This document shows positions 1-11,114 of a stretch of 64,000 nucleotides of DNA, piece after piece. The notes beneath the pieces were generated by a model, which did not search any database, was not told the origin of the DNA, and saw only the letters and a program-made list of their open reading frames with translations. A program made the position numbers and the translations under genes. Each line of letters opens with the position of its first letter. The stretch's first letter is position 1. This DNA is from Prostheceraeus crozeri (taxonomy: Eukaryota; Platyhelminthes; Polycladida; Euryleptidae). The stretch covers positions 310,001 through 374,000 of the forward strand of contig CAJQUW010005245.1 in NCBI GenBank assembly GCA_907163375.1. Reading direction: 5' to 3'.

Positions 1-1013
1 ATAGGAAACATGAATTACCTTTCTACAGTCTGAATTCGCATTTCGATCACCTCACATTGGACAAGTAACTCACTTCTTAATATCAGTCATGATTCTTTAT
101 GAACATTCACACAGCGGCTGCTGACGCCGCTATACTATCGACCTCAGAAGGCGCAGGACGCCGAAGTCCCGTCAAGGTGTACTTTTAACTATAAACTTAA
201 CTTCGAGATCAAAATCTTTTCTTTTTCACGGGAGTGCGGGAAAAATGAACTGTCTCAAAGTGAAATACAGATTATCTCGGTGCTTGGTCAATTACGTTAA
301 TTTGACAGACTGGGTATGCTATGTCCGATCAGTTGTGGTCAGCAGATTTAAGAATTATACAATTCTGGTCATTTTATTCAGTGATGTCTACAAGAGGAAC
401 TGCACAAAATGCAAGTCACCAATGAATTAGACATTCAATAAGCTTTTAGACGTTCTTATTTTTGAAATTTGACCTAATTTAGAGCATTTTCATTCAAGTT
501 TTATAACTTACCTCAAATTGACACAGAATTAAATAGAATTCAGGTTTCTGCTTTTTATATTTTCGGATTACTTTTAAAGGATCAGTCTTTTTACATCGCT
601 CTAACACTCTCTAGCATATAGTTCACAACAAATTTTCATAAATCAAAATGAACTGACTTGCACGCCCATCCTGCGCTGTAGCCTCGGTGAACTCTGACTT
701 CAGTTTGTGAATTACCAAATTATGTAACAGTTGCCACAGTGACAACTATCTTGACCGATACTTATGTCAACTGCTACTTCGAACTTTCGGAAAAACGAAT
801 CGTTGCCTTGAGAATTTTGGAAAATGCATCTTATCAACGAATATATTTTTTATTCCGTTTAATCTCTAATTATATCTATCAACATTTTGTGATTTTTTTT
901 AAAAAATCATTATTACTTTGTAATTTACATGACATAGTAATAATGCATAATTCATGAGTCTAGTTATTATCTAATTCAAAATCAAAGGGATTCTCGCTCG
1001 CATGTAATTCTAA
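1..1013. other. gene-less stretch, nothing recognised
   Basis: AT-rich sequence with only short chance reading frames. The one departure is a GC-richer patch at about 110-180, which could be read as an Ala/Ser-rich peptide but has no start codon, homologue or context that I recognise. Confidence 0.5.
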
Positions 1014-1222
1014 CTTTTACTTGTGGTTTCCTTGGCACAGTGGTTAAATGCTTTGGCTAGCGATCTTTTGGTCTACAGGTCGAGGCCCGAAAGTGTCATT
1101 GGAAGTCATCAGGAAGGGCATCCGGACTAAAAGTACTACAACGCTCCAGAAAAGTCTATGTCATCACTATCGAAGTCCCCAGTATGGGGGAGTAGTGAAG
1201 TTCAAGCTTCATTTTTTTACTT
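1014..1222 (+). mobile_element. degenerate tRNA-related SINE
   Basis: A box-A-like stretch (TGGCACAGTGGTTAA, about 1036) is followed by a weak box-B-like region near 1078 and then by the motif GGAAGGGCATCCGGACT (about 1113). That motif is familiar from the bodies of several animal SINEs and RTE-type LINE tails. The body ends in a T-rich tract. TTTTACTT occurs just before the head (about 1015-1022) and just after the tail (about 1215-1222), which would be an 8-bp target duplication. Seen: the motifs and the short direct repeat. Inferred: SINE identity, since no second copy is in the window for comparison. The copy looks old. Confidence 0.45.
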
Positions 1223-4200
1223 AAAAATAATAAATGCAGTATAGTTACTCTATGTAATCTCCTGTGAGTCCGTATTTCAAGACAAAATGCATCTGGTCAC
1301 TGTATCACACTACCGGTACTTTATGCTTTTTTAAAAAGCAAGAAGTCAGATCACAAGGGGAGCGAATCCTTTTGCTTCTGAATTGGACAATCTCGATAAA
1401 GAACATCTCTTACATCGCATTTCTTACATACGAGTAGAGCCTATATCGCACTTTCTAAGTATAATGAGTTATGTGTAAGTATGTCTAGTTTTCTCAAACT
1501 TTAGGAAATTTTCTAATAAGCATATAATAGGGGCCTACGTAAATCTCTCAAAAGTAAATTTCAATGATATTGTCAGCAACATGTTGCACATTTGTTATGT
1601 CAATAACGTGCAATTCGCTTTAATCCGTGCGAGTCCTTGTAATATGTGAATAAGTCAATGTAATACTTGATCCTAGCCCTCATAATTTACGTTTATGATA
1701 AGTGTAATCCCTTTTCGCCATGTGTTTGAAGATACTCCTTGGTTGCTCCGTTCGAAAAGGGATATATGACAATGCGGAAGGACATGACTATCCTAACAAG
1801 ATATAATGTGCAACATGATTCTATTTAGATTTCTTTATCTTCACTATGCAACGTGATCTTGAAATTGTTGAGGCTTTGCTCATCAAAAGCATGCAACCCC
1901 CAACTCAATCGGCAAGATCAAAGCTCGACAAGGCGACTGCTAGTTTTGTAACTCAATCCTTATTCTTCTTTATGTTTCTTTAATTCTTTCTATTCAAAAT
2001 GTTAGTATATCATTAGCTATATATATATTTCAAGACATTGATTTTCAACTAACATACATGTAGTTTCAAATTTGCTTCCTTTTTTAAATGTATTGTGTCC
2101 TAATTGTTTCACTCCCTGAAAATGTATAATGTAAATATCCGGAACGCCTGTATCAATATTTTTGCGATCAAATGGTTTTCTAAAGTTGCTTTTAAGTTCT
2201 CTAGTTTTATAGTTTTGTACTAATGCACAATTCGCTTTATGCGTGTTGCCTATGCGCAATTACTCAAGCAATCGGAATTATTGATAATGTAAATCATCTA
2301 ATCCTTAATGATGCTACATCAACCTATATTCAATGTGTCCATTACATGTAGTCGATATTATCTCGCACTAATGGCTGTGCTGGAGTACAATTTCAGCCAT
2401 CACGGCTACTCTAAATATTGATATCACGTGACTCTCAGTCATGTAATACGTCCGTTTATCAGATTTGATAGCACTCTGTACTTTCCTGCCTTGCAATCAA
2501 CTTTGTCATGAAGAAAACTCGATAGATTTATCTTGATTTCTTCAATGTGATTCTCCAGCAAGTTGATAATGCTTTGTTGACAATAAGTTCCTCTGAATTG
2601 TCAAGTCACTTGCCCCCTTCCAAGTTCATTGGAGATCACGCATATACGGTATGCAGATTTTGGCTTTCCTGGAACTGCAACACGTTTATCCTCAAGTCAT
2701 GGAGCTAATGAAATGTGTCACGAGCTTGCAGATATCATCCTGTGCTATTGTTTATCTCATCTGCACTATAAAATCGTGTTTGAGATCGGATGTCGCAATT
2801 TATTTATGTCAGTGACGTGTCATTAAATGCCAATGATGCTATGAATATAATCAGTAAAGTAAAACGATGAGGAAACAAAGCTGGTTCATAGATGTCAATT
2901 AGCTTTTATGAAAGAGAAATATCAGCATCTGTGAGCTAACCTTGTTTCCTCGACCCTTTTCTTTTACCAATAAATTTCAGTTATCTTAATGGGCAGAATT
3001 ATTTGAATGCACTATATGAATCTGAATGCGATCAATCGCGGTAAGATAAACAAATGAGTTGTTACTAGATGTATTTCAGAACCTGAATTCGATCGTGCTA
3101 CGGTGTGCATAGGAATCCAATCTCTCTCGCTCAAGGTATCTTCTATCTCGAGGTTTCGTAAGATGTTGATGATAAACACTTAAATATCGTAAAAATTAGC
3201 ATGTTATAGAGAAACAGACAAAATTGCATAACATACCTCCTACAAAGCAAATATGGTGAAGTTTAGGCCTAGCTCTTAGTTTTGAAAGAAGAGGCCTATG
3301 CACTTAATGATATTTTCCGACGTTTTCATCAACTTATTCTCCAACTTTCTTTTTTATAAATTTCCAAAGACGATCTCTTTCACTATGCAAGGAACCTATT
3401 GTTGAGAACCGAATTTTTCAGCATTACAAAATTGTCATCTTGTAAATTTACAGTAGAATCTATCCTTGATCACGTTGCATCTCTCCATGCTGCAAAACAC
3501 CTTGAGTAGTATACTGGATGAACCGAAATTGCAGTAGAAAGAAGCAATCCTCAGTGTGACTAGTGCTGAAGTCGGGATCATTGTAGTTTGCGACGAAGAC
3601 AATCTTGTTCCAACAGGAGTTATCTTCTTTGTCAAAGAATTAAATACTAATGCCCTTCAAAATAGTAATTCCCTACAAAACAATATAGTCTGTAGGCTAG
3701 TTTCGATTTGCTTCCCTTATTCAAGGGCATCTCTAATTATATTTTATTCTACATGAGAGCCTCCGTCATTCAAGGGCATCCCTATTGAAAGGTGACTTAT
3801 ATTTAAAAAAACATGATGCTATTCAGGAAATAGCGAACATATTTATGAGACCTTCTCCAAATATTGTTGGTTTAATATCGATTGGGCATTATTTCGGTTG
3901 AATATCACAGTGTAAAACCGAAACGAATGGATGAAAAAGTGAACTTTGTGGTGGACGTTTAGAGTGTGCGATTTGGACATGTTGTCTTCGTTGTCATCTT
4001 GGCGACCTTATATTAATGATGTTGTGTTTTGAAAAATTTTGGTGCGGTTTTTGTGCATTGTATTTTTTGGACGTTGTTGTTGTATCATTCGACATGAGCT
4101 CCCCTACCCCTGTGTCAATCGAGGATCGTGGGATTGTTAAAATAAAATATATTTTACATTCCAATAAAAAATTTTGTGATCTGGCATTTCATATGCATGA

Positions 4201-4359
4201 AATATATTTGTCCTGAAGATACATCTATTTGCTGTCTGATTGCCATCATTGGATGATAGTCTGAGGACAATTATTTCCTCAATTGGTTATTTTAGGACAA
4301 GTTATTGAAACTGTCTTAAGTCAGACGGTTTTCAGTTATTCAGATAGTTTCTTGTTGTC
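1223..4359. other. gene-less stretch
   Basis: No gene, RNA or mobile element recognised. The only local oddity is a short direct repeat, CATTCAAGGGCATC-like, at about 3719 and 3766. Reading frames here are short and lack domain signatures. Confidence 0.5.
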
Positions 4360-4362
4360 TTA

Positions 4363-4395
4363 AGCCTCGTTTATACTTATGCTGTACAGCAAAAT
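4363..4395 (+). repeat. Harbinger left terminal inverted repeat
   Basis: This 33-bp repeat matches the reverse complement of 7676-7708 at every base and begins AGCCTCG right after the TTA duplication. Its inner part contains the palindrome TGCTGTACAGCA. Beyond it lie variants such as TTGCACAGCA and another perfect palindrome at 4435. Confidence 0.95.
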
Positions 4396-4620
4396 ATGTG
4401 TTGCACAGCAAATGCTGCAAATGTTGTATGAGTTTGCTGTACAGCAAGATTAGTCATTTGCCGGAACGACATCTGCGTCAGAGTATGAACACGTGTTCGG
4501 CAATAAGATTGATCGAGTGACGCATACGCCAAATCTAGCAATACGTCATGCTGTAGAGGAAAATTTATCGGAATCTTTCTACACGGCAGTCTGTGCAGCA
4601 GTCATCATACGTTCGCGTGA

Positions 4621-6016
4621 ATGGATGAAGAAAAGTTAATCGAACTTGTACATAATTGCAAGCATCTGTGGGACTTACACTGCGCAGATTACAAAGATAA
4701 TATCAAATCCAATAATTCTTGGAATGCCATAGCCCAACATCTTGGAGTGGAAGTTGAAGGTGTAAAGACTCGTTGGAGATCACTGCGTGACGGATACGTT
4801 AGAGCAAAGAGAAACTTAAAGAAAAAAAGTGGTGATAAAGGTGGAACAAAAGCCAAGTGGAAATATTTCGAAAAAATGACCTTTCTTGACAAAGTATTGG
4901 AACGGAGAAAGGCAGAATCAAACCTATCAAACAAAGAATCCAAGGAAGCAGAAACAAGTAATGAATCAAACAATGGCAACGACAACATCAGGTAATATTG
5001 ATATCATAATCCTATATTTTACATAAGTTTCTGTATGGTGCTATACCATTAACTTCATACTTCTAAGTAATTGAAATACAATAACATGGAATGCATTTTC
5101 CTATTCATCATCACAACAGCAACACATCCACCACTCTGGACTCCTTCTGACCTAGTGCTGCTTTGACCTACTTCTGGACAGCTTATATTTCATGTCTTTC
5201 AACCAAAATTTACTGAACTCAGTATGGTCGATATGACTTGGATAGACCATTTTTGTGAGGTTCAAATCACTTTCTAAAAAATAAGAATTGTTTGAGACAG
5301 TTACATGAAGTTCTTCATGCATTTATTGGCCTCTGGAAATGTGATCAAAAAGTGTCCATATCACCCCCACTTTACCCTATGGACTACGACGATTCATCTA
5401 TTTAAGCTTGGCTTGTATCGGTACACCCAATACAAGTTCTGTCCAACCTATGCTAGAGGAATGAGAAAGACACATTTCGATCTAATTTAGAAAATGCTGC
5501 AATATAAACCGTGAGACAATATCATAAGATGCTCTCGACGAAATAGACCTATACATGTAGATTCTAAAATGGATCGTTTTTATAAGCTCATATACGGAAC
5601 ATGAAGATTATTCAATTTATGAGGAGTTTTTGTTTTTCAGCAACGACACTCGTGATGAAGCTGACAGTGAAGGCATTGAATCTACTCAGGATGAATATTT
5701 ATCGAATAATCCGTCTGCTATGATACCACCTCCACCTTTGCCTTCACCTGCAACATCGAAGGTTCGACAAAAGGCGCTGGATGATGCAATGCTGGACTAT
5801 TTGGAAGGATTAAACAAGAAAGACGATGAGGGTCTGTTTGGTGAACATACGGCTGCATCATTGCGGAAATTGAAACCTATTACAAAGTCACATACAAAAA
5901 TGCGAATTCAGCAGATTCTCTTTGAGGCAGAACAATGCGACCTAAGTAAAACAGCATGCGAAAACGGATTCGTCGGAGATTTAATGAATACAACAACTTT
6001 CCACAATCTAGGATAA
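4621..6016 (+). CDS. MADF-BESS-type DNA-binding accessory protein of Harbinger (two exons)
   Basis: Proposed exons are 4621-4991 and 5641-6016. The intron (4992-5640) begins GTAATA and ends in a T-rich tract plus CAG, and the junction restores one Ser codon, giving about 248 aa. Residues ~6-93 form a MADF/Myb-SANT-like trihelix module, with LIELV, a Trp in the NNSWNAIAQHLG helix (W34), W52 in TRWRSLRDGY and W80 in KWKYFEKMTFLD. An acidic linker and a Pro-rich run (about 152-160) follow, then a BESS-like segment (about 185-222, LRKLKPITKSHTKMRIQQIL). In known Harbinger systems the Myb-like partner binds the transposon ends and brings the transposase to the nucleus; that role is assumed here by family. 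The gene sits between the left terminal repeat and the convergent transposase. Splicing is predicted from sequence only. Confidence 0.82.
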
Positions 6017-6210
6017 TAATTAGGACAGTAAACTCACGAACGCTTCCCCCCTGTATTCGCATGTGTAAGGCCTATGCCTTTCATTTATATTTGATACACC
6101 GATTCCATTTTGTCTCCTCAGTTTATATGTATGTCAAGAAAAAAGAGCGGTTATCCATTGAGAACATCTGTTTTATTATCAAACCTGTTGAAAAATGGAA
6201 AATTATGGTC

Positions 6211-7500
6211 TTACATCGCATATGAACTCGACTGCATAGGCAGTGTTATTTCAGTTCCGCGACGGATGACAGCACTTTGCCATGGAATGGCACCAGCATC
6301 CGAGTTGAAATAGTTCATAAACTTTTGTCTTACTTTGTAAGCATACTTCGAACATGAAGTTTCTGACATATTGGAAATATCTTCCATTCCTGCATCTTCA
6401 GCGGTAATTTGCCGCCATCCTCCTAAATGAAGTACACCATCTTGATCTTCATAGTCCACAAAATTAGATGGACAATACCTGGTTTCAGGTACAGATTGAC
6501 CATCCTTTGATTTGACATAATTATGGAGGAGAACACAAGCCCAGATAATGGAATCCACAACATCAGCAGTGCACTCAATCGGGCGCCTGAAGATTCTCCA
6601 TCGTGCTGATAAAATACCAAATGCATTTTCTGCAATTCTTCTGGCTCTGCTGAGTCGGTAATTGAAAACTTGCTTTTCATCAGTCAGGTTTGTGCCAGAG
6701 AAGGGTTTCATGAAATATGGTCGTAATGGAAATGCGTCATCACCAATGAATACATGTGGGACTTTCTGGTCGGCTCCAGGAAGAAAATTTGGGGACGGAA
6801 GATGTATACTTTCCTTATGCAGTGCTTCAGCAACATCCCAGTCACTCCAAACTCCGGCGTCACTTTCTCTCCCACTTCTGCCAATGTTCACGAGACGAAA
6901 GAGATATTTGGCATCGACTATGGCCATCAGTACAACTGAGAAGCTGTTCTTGTAGTTGTAGAAATTGCTACCGGAGTTTGCAGGTGCTGTGATAACAATG
7001 TGCTTCCCATCACATGCTCCGATGCAGCAAGGAAAATTCCAATAAGCCCAAAACTCTTTAGCGATTTCTTTGAAATCATCCTCAGAAGGAGGTGAAAGAT
7101 ATTGTTCTTGAAGAGCAGCTCTGATCGCTTCGATCGTTTCGCGAAAGATTTTGTTGACTGTTGATTTGCCCATTCGGAAACTATGAGCGACACTTTGTTG
7201 AGAATTTCCTGTTGCTAGTAAACGCAGGGTGACTGCCAGTCTTATTCGAGGAGAAATTGGGTAGCGATGGGTGGGTTCGTGATATATAAATCTTTCCACT
7301 TTCTCGAGAAGATTGTCGAAACTTTCCTTGGACATTCTGAAGTAACTAAAGTGCGTTTCTGTATCCATTTCCCGCATCTCGTCGATCAGACAACATTCAC
7401 TTCTTATGTTACGAGGAATATTCAATGGTCGAACATACCAACGTCGTTGTCGTGACTTTCTTTTATGGTGATGAAAGTAAAGAAGCACAAGTGGATCCAT
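6211..7500 (-). CDS. PIF/Harbinger transposase (DDE_Tnp_4 / HARBI1-like)
   Basis: One uninterrupted 429-aa frame. An N-terminal helix-turn-helix-like region (about 85-122, with LRLLATGNSQQSVAHSF then GKSTVNKIFRE) precedes the catalytic core. The metal-binding acidic residues are visible as D164 in GACDGKHI, D254 in IGDDAFPL and E291 in SRARRIAENAFGIL, with the usual spacing. The length is typical of the family. The ATG at 7498-7500 starts a natural-looking N-terminus within 210 bp of the right end of the element. It cuts and reinserts the element at TWA sites together with the MADF partner encoded on the opposite strand. No frame damage is seen. HARBI1 is a domesticated relative, but here the terminal repeats mark a transposon, not a host gene. 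Confidence 0.95.
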   Translation of the reverse strand: MDPLVLLYFHHHKRKSRQRRWYVRPLNIPRNIRSECCLIDEMREMDTETHFSYFRMSKESFDNLLEKVERFIYHEPTHRYPISPRIRLAVTLRLLATGNSQQSVAHSFRMGKSTVNKIFRETIEAIRAALQEQYLSPPSEDDFKEIAKEFWAYWNFPCCIGACDGKHIVITAPANSGSNFYNYKNSFSVVLMAIVDAKYLFRLVNIGRSGRESDAGVWSDWDVAEALHKESIHLPSPNFLPGADQKVPHVFIGDDAFPLRPYFMKPFSGTNLTDEKQVFNYRLSRARRIAENAFGILSARWRIFRRPIECTADVVDSIIWACVLLHNYVKSKDGQSVPETRYCPSNFVDYEDQDGVLHLGGWRQITAEDAGMEDISNMSETSCSKYAYKVRQKFMNYFNSDAGAIPWQSAVIRRGTEITLPMQSSSYAM

Positions 7501-7675
7501 TTTGTAATCAAACTGAGACCTTTGCTGTGTATTCCTTTCTTAAGTATGAACGCTCGCACAACACAACCAATCAGACAAAGAAAAAGTTGTTGTAATACAA
7601 CTGCTGTACAGCAATGTCGTACAGCAATTTAATACGTTTTGCTGTGCAGCATCTACAGCAATACAGCAAAGTCTG

Positions 7676-7708
7676 ATTTTGCTGTACAGCATAAGTATAA
7701 ACGAGGCT
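7676..7708 (-). repeat. Harbinger right terminal inverted repeat
   Basis: Perfect 33-bp mirror of the left end, followed by TTA at 7709-7711. The subterminal region (7602-7690) is dense in variants of GCTGTACAGC, including two exact TGCTGTACAGCA palindromes. Confidence 0.95.
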
Positions 7709-7711
7709 TTA

Positions 7712-8255
7712 GGTCGAGCCGATGCACGCATTAATCAACTCAGCTATCTGTCTGTAGCTTATGCAGCAGGTCTATGATGAAGTCCTTGACCTTAGTTCAC
7801 AGATCCAAAGTAGCCTGTCTACGATCATTCGAATAATCGAGTGCAATGTAATTGATGAACATGATATTGAAGAGATACAAATATTATAAACCAAATTCTA
7901 TGACATGGAAATTCATGACGGATTTTTGAAAGCGCAAAATGATCAATCAAATAAGACAGTCGCATTAGTTCAAATTCAACACAATAAGGCACGCACAAGA
8001 GGCAGTCCTATAATCCACTAACTCTAGGTTTTTTTGACTAGCGATCGCGACAAATGCTTACACATTGGATGTGATTGTTACGATATGTTATCAATTGAAG
8101 TTCTTGAAACTTCTGGACAGCTAAGCGATTCTTCTGCACTTGGACAGAAGGAAAACGACATCTTTTTCGAGATTTATTTGGAATCATTGCCGCAACACTA
8201 TGCTGTGAAAGCAAAAGTGACAAAGGCAATTACAAAATCAGTTTTCTCGGAATGA
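7712..8255 (+). other. coding-like remnant, unrecognised
   Basis: Just right of the Harbinger insertion, the plus strand can be read, with frame changes and stops, as peptide-like text with helical heptad character (for example LSSQIQSSLSTIIRII, then DEHDIEEIQI). It ends in an open frame at 8034-8255. I recognise no family. It could be an eroded retroelement or gene piece, or chance. Confidence 0.2.
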
Positions 8256-10297
8256 AAATTAGTAATTTAATGAACAATTTCACGGTGAGCTTAGCTTAAT
8301 TTAACTTTAATTGAAGCTTATTAACGAGCTGAATTAACGTCTCATAAACTCGATGGCACTTGTTACAGAAGTTGTTTTTAGATATCTTCTTGCCCTCCTA
8401 CAAACCTTTTGAAAAAATTTACTTGATAGACTTAAAGACTTGAAAACCATTCCTCAGTGTCGTTATTATTAACTATGTGGACAGATTCACAAATGTGTGA
8501 AATCAATTTACAACTCGACACATTCATACATCGGGATTTGACTTTAGTTAGTATTTCCATAAAATTTCTTTTTGAGTAAGTTTAAATAACTCTTCTGATT
8601 TGACCTCTGATATGCCACTTTTTAGTCTGAAGACAAGACAATTTGTTTATGAAAAGTATAAAAGACAAAAACAATTTGCTTATAAAATTGATACACTAGA
8701 ATTTTTTAAAATCTGATAACAACTGGATGTCTGGCTTTCGTTTTCTTTTGTGTTTTATTCGTGGCTTTTGTTTCGAGCAAAGGTTTCGAGTCCAACGATG
8801 CGGATAGTCACTTGAAATCAGATCGTCTGTGACGTTTTATAATTTGCTTAATACAGGTACATTTGAATGTTTTCAATATTATCTGATAACAACTGTATGT
8901 CTGGCTTCTGTTATCTTAGAAGTTTTATGACGGGAACTTTTAACACTTTTTGATAGAAAATTTCTAAAGATAGCGTTTGTCATGCTGCAATACCATGAAA
9001 CAAACTGTGAATCAGCTAACAAACCTATCACATTATTTTCAACTATCCAATTAATATGTCTCTTTATATACATCTTAAACGAATTATTTGTCAACTAGTT
9101 AATGGAAAATTGAATAATGAACCTTTAACGGAAACAATCACTTAAAGAATGTTGATTTGTTTGTTAAGTCATTTGAAGTGATTTTTATCTTTCGCTTCTT
9201 TTTCTAGAAAGCTGTTTTGTAATGAAATGCTCCTGCTCATACGCATACTTAATTAGCGAGAATAATCGTCTTTTGATCAACTTCTTTGAAGTTATCAAGT
9301 CACTCATTCAAACTGTAACTATAAGTCATGAACGCTCTATACATTGACAGGTCGTAAATGTGTTCTCTGAGCTGAAAGCAGTACTGATTATTTCGTCAAG
9401 TTTCGTTGTTTCGACTTTGAAATTCGATCATCGTGAAATCTCTTATTCAAAATGAAAATTTGGTCATGAAAATCTGAAACTTTGATACAACGTAATGATG
9501 AATCGAATCGTCAAAAGAAAATGGGATTTCCTCTACATGGTTGATTTGTGACTGTGTTCATTTCTGAAAATATTTAGCAAGAAATCTTATTGATGATGGT
9601 CATTCAACATTCTTTGAGGCGTGGTAAATGGTAATATCATGCGTGCAATGATGAAATCTCATTAATCATTCGGAAATATAAGTTGATAATTCGGAATGAG
9701 CTAAAATGTACATAAAATTTGATTTTGTTTCCATGAAAATGCAGCTGAAGCCTGATGTTCTCAGCGGTAGGCCAACATTTTGTGATCTCTTACAATAGCA
9801 TGTCGATTATTGACACAACTGTGATTCTAAAATGCTTCAGCATTTTTGCAGTTTCAAGCGATTCAAACAATCGTTTACCATACAGTCCTTGAATCAAATA
9901 TGAAAAATGAAACACTTATATAAACTTACTTCACTAAACTTCACGGTCATTTTGTCCTATGTAGAAACGTTTGTATTAATTCGTGACTTCCACTAGAAGC
10001 AAGTAAAGTTATTTTGAAGATAACGCTTAAATCTTATGCACCTGTGAGTCGGACTTGGAAAAATACTTTCGTTTGTGAAATACACATGTATTTATAAATG
10101 TCATTGTATTTTTTCAATTTTTTATCAACCTGTGAAGCCGCGAGTAGCCGAAGTATTGTCGAACTTTAAAGATAGAAGGCTCGCACGTCGGTGAAATTAT
10201 ATCAGAACTTGCGCTTTGACTGCTATCTTTATTTTGCACCGAATTTTCGGATGACTGACCACCATCCATCTTCAGGGTGAACATGAAGCAATGAAAT
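8256..10297. other. gene-less stretch
   Basis: AT-rich sequence with nothing recognised except a weak internal repeat: TCTGATAACAACTGGATGTCTGGCTT-like text near 8712 recurs near 8881, an old local duplication of about 50 bp. Confidence 0.45.
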
Positions 10298-10305
10298 GAT
10301 ACAAA

Positions 10306-11047
10306 AATAGAAATTAACAGCAATAAAACCTCTAGAATGGAAGTAAAGCTTCATGCAATACACAATAGTGACACAAAAATAGCACGCATTTTCACTTAGA
10401 TACACTTGTCGGCGCAGCATGACTTCTCGCCCGCTTCAGTGAATGCCGCTGAATGATTACTCGCCCGCCAATTTATAACATAAAAAGCAATCATTCAAAT
10501 GCCAAAAATATGATGTATTAGGTCTAAAAAAATTGAACGGTATGTTCTTACATGGGATGCTTCTGTGAAATGTGTTCAATTAGATTTATCAATCCTGAAG
10601 ATACGTTCGTTCGGTAGCGATCATTTTTCAGCAAACCTTTGCTTTTTAAAAAGCTGATTGCCGACCACTGGGAGTTCACAGACTCAGTTAAGTCAAAACA
10701 CGTGAAGTTCATGGCAAACGATGTAATAAGTGACATAAGAACAAATGAATTGATCATATATTTGAGGAAGCTAAAACACACACACAGACGCCTAGCAGAG
10801 CGCTCATACATCACACACAGATGCCGCAACAGAGCGCTCATACATCAGAAACATATGCAGCGGCGGCGGGCAAGAAGTCATGTTGCGCCCACTTGTCAGC
10901 GGCTTGATCATTGGTTTAGATTCAGTCACATGTGTAAATTTAAGCTTTTCATTGGTGGTTCATGCCCCAACTTGGTTCCCCCGGATGTGCCGCGACCTTG
11001 AGTCAATTTCCATTCTTGTCAACTACACATAAACAATCTATTTCTAT
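10306..11047. mobile_element. 255-bp MITE (copy A), split by a 479-bp insertion
   Basis: The ends read AATAGAAAT and ATTTCTAT. They are flanked by GATACAAA (10298-10305) and GATATAAA (11048-11055), an 8-bp target duplication with one difference. Without the internal insertion and its duplicated site the element is 255 bp. It aligns along its whole length with copy B at 62472-62727 (256 bp), with shared blocks such as CCTCTAGAATGGAA and GTGCCGCGACCTTGAG. An 8-bp duplication with CA-type ends fits the hAT or P superfamilies. No coding capacity; mobilised in trans if at all. Confidence 0.85.
10411..10889. mobile_element. 479-bp nonautonomous transposon nested in the MITE
   Basis: Inverted ends GGCGCAGCATGACTTC and its near mirror (24 bp, two differences) are flanked by perfect 8-bp duplications CACTTGTC at 10403-10410 and 10890-10897. 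The paralogous MITE at 62472 has the single unoccupied site CACCTGCC at 62569-62576, so the boundaries are independently confirmed. The element repeats CTCGCCCGC near its left end. A ~33-bp tandem repeat containing CAGAGCGCTCATACATCA lies at about 10780-10846. The superfamily is unresolved: 8-bp duplications fit hAT, P, Merlin or Sola1. Confidence 0.85.
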
Positions 11048-11114
11048 GATATAAAGTGAGAAGCAAGTTAAGTTAAAAAGAGAGAAAATCACTAAAAGTC
11101 AAGGTTGCACTAAA

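Larger units (their letters stand above)
4363..7708. mobile_element. complete PIF/Harbinger DNA transposon
   Basis: The 3346-bp element is bounded by perfect 33-bp terminal inverted repeats beginning AGCCTCGTTTATACTT, flanked by TTA on both sides (4360-4362 and 7709-7711), the usual 3-bp TWA target duplication of this superfamily. It carries the two genes expected of an autonomous animal Harbinger: a MADF/Myb-like DNA-binding protein (plus strand, two exons) and a DDE transposase (minus strand), converging with about 200 bp between their stop codons. Four exact copies of the palindrome TGCTGTACAGCA lie at or near the ends (4380, 4435, 7602, 7680), with further imperfect copies, and are likely protein-binding sites. 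Identical terminal repeats, an intact duplication and open frames suggest a young, possibly still mobile copy; activity is inference. Confidence 0.95.

Noticed and set aside
4689-4988. 99-codon minus-strand frame
   Set aside because: Exact antisense shadow of the MADF-domain exon, rich in Ser/Leu/Phe, with no domain of its own.
4621-7500. host HARBI1 and host MADF transcription-factor genes
   Set aside because: Perfect terminal repeats and a TTA duplication enclose both genes, so they belong to a transposon.
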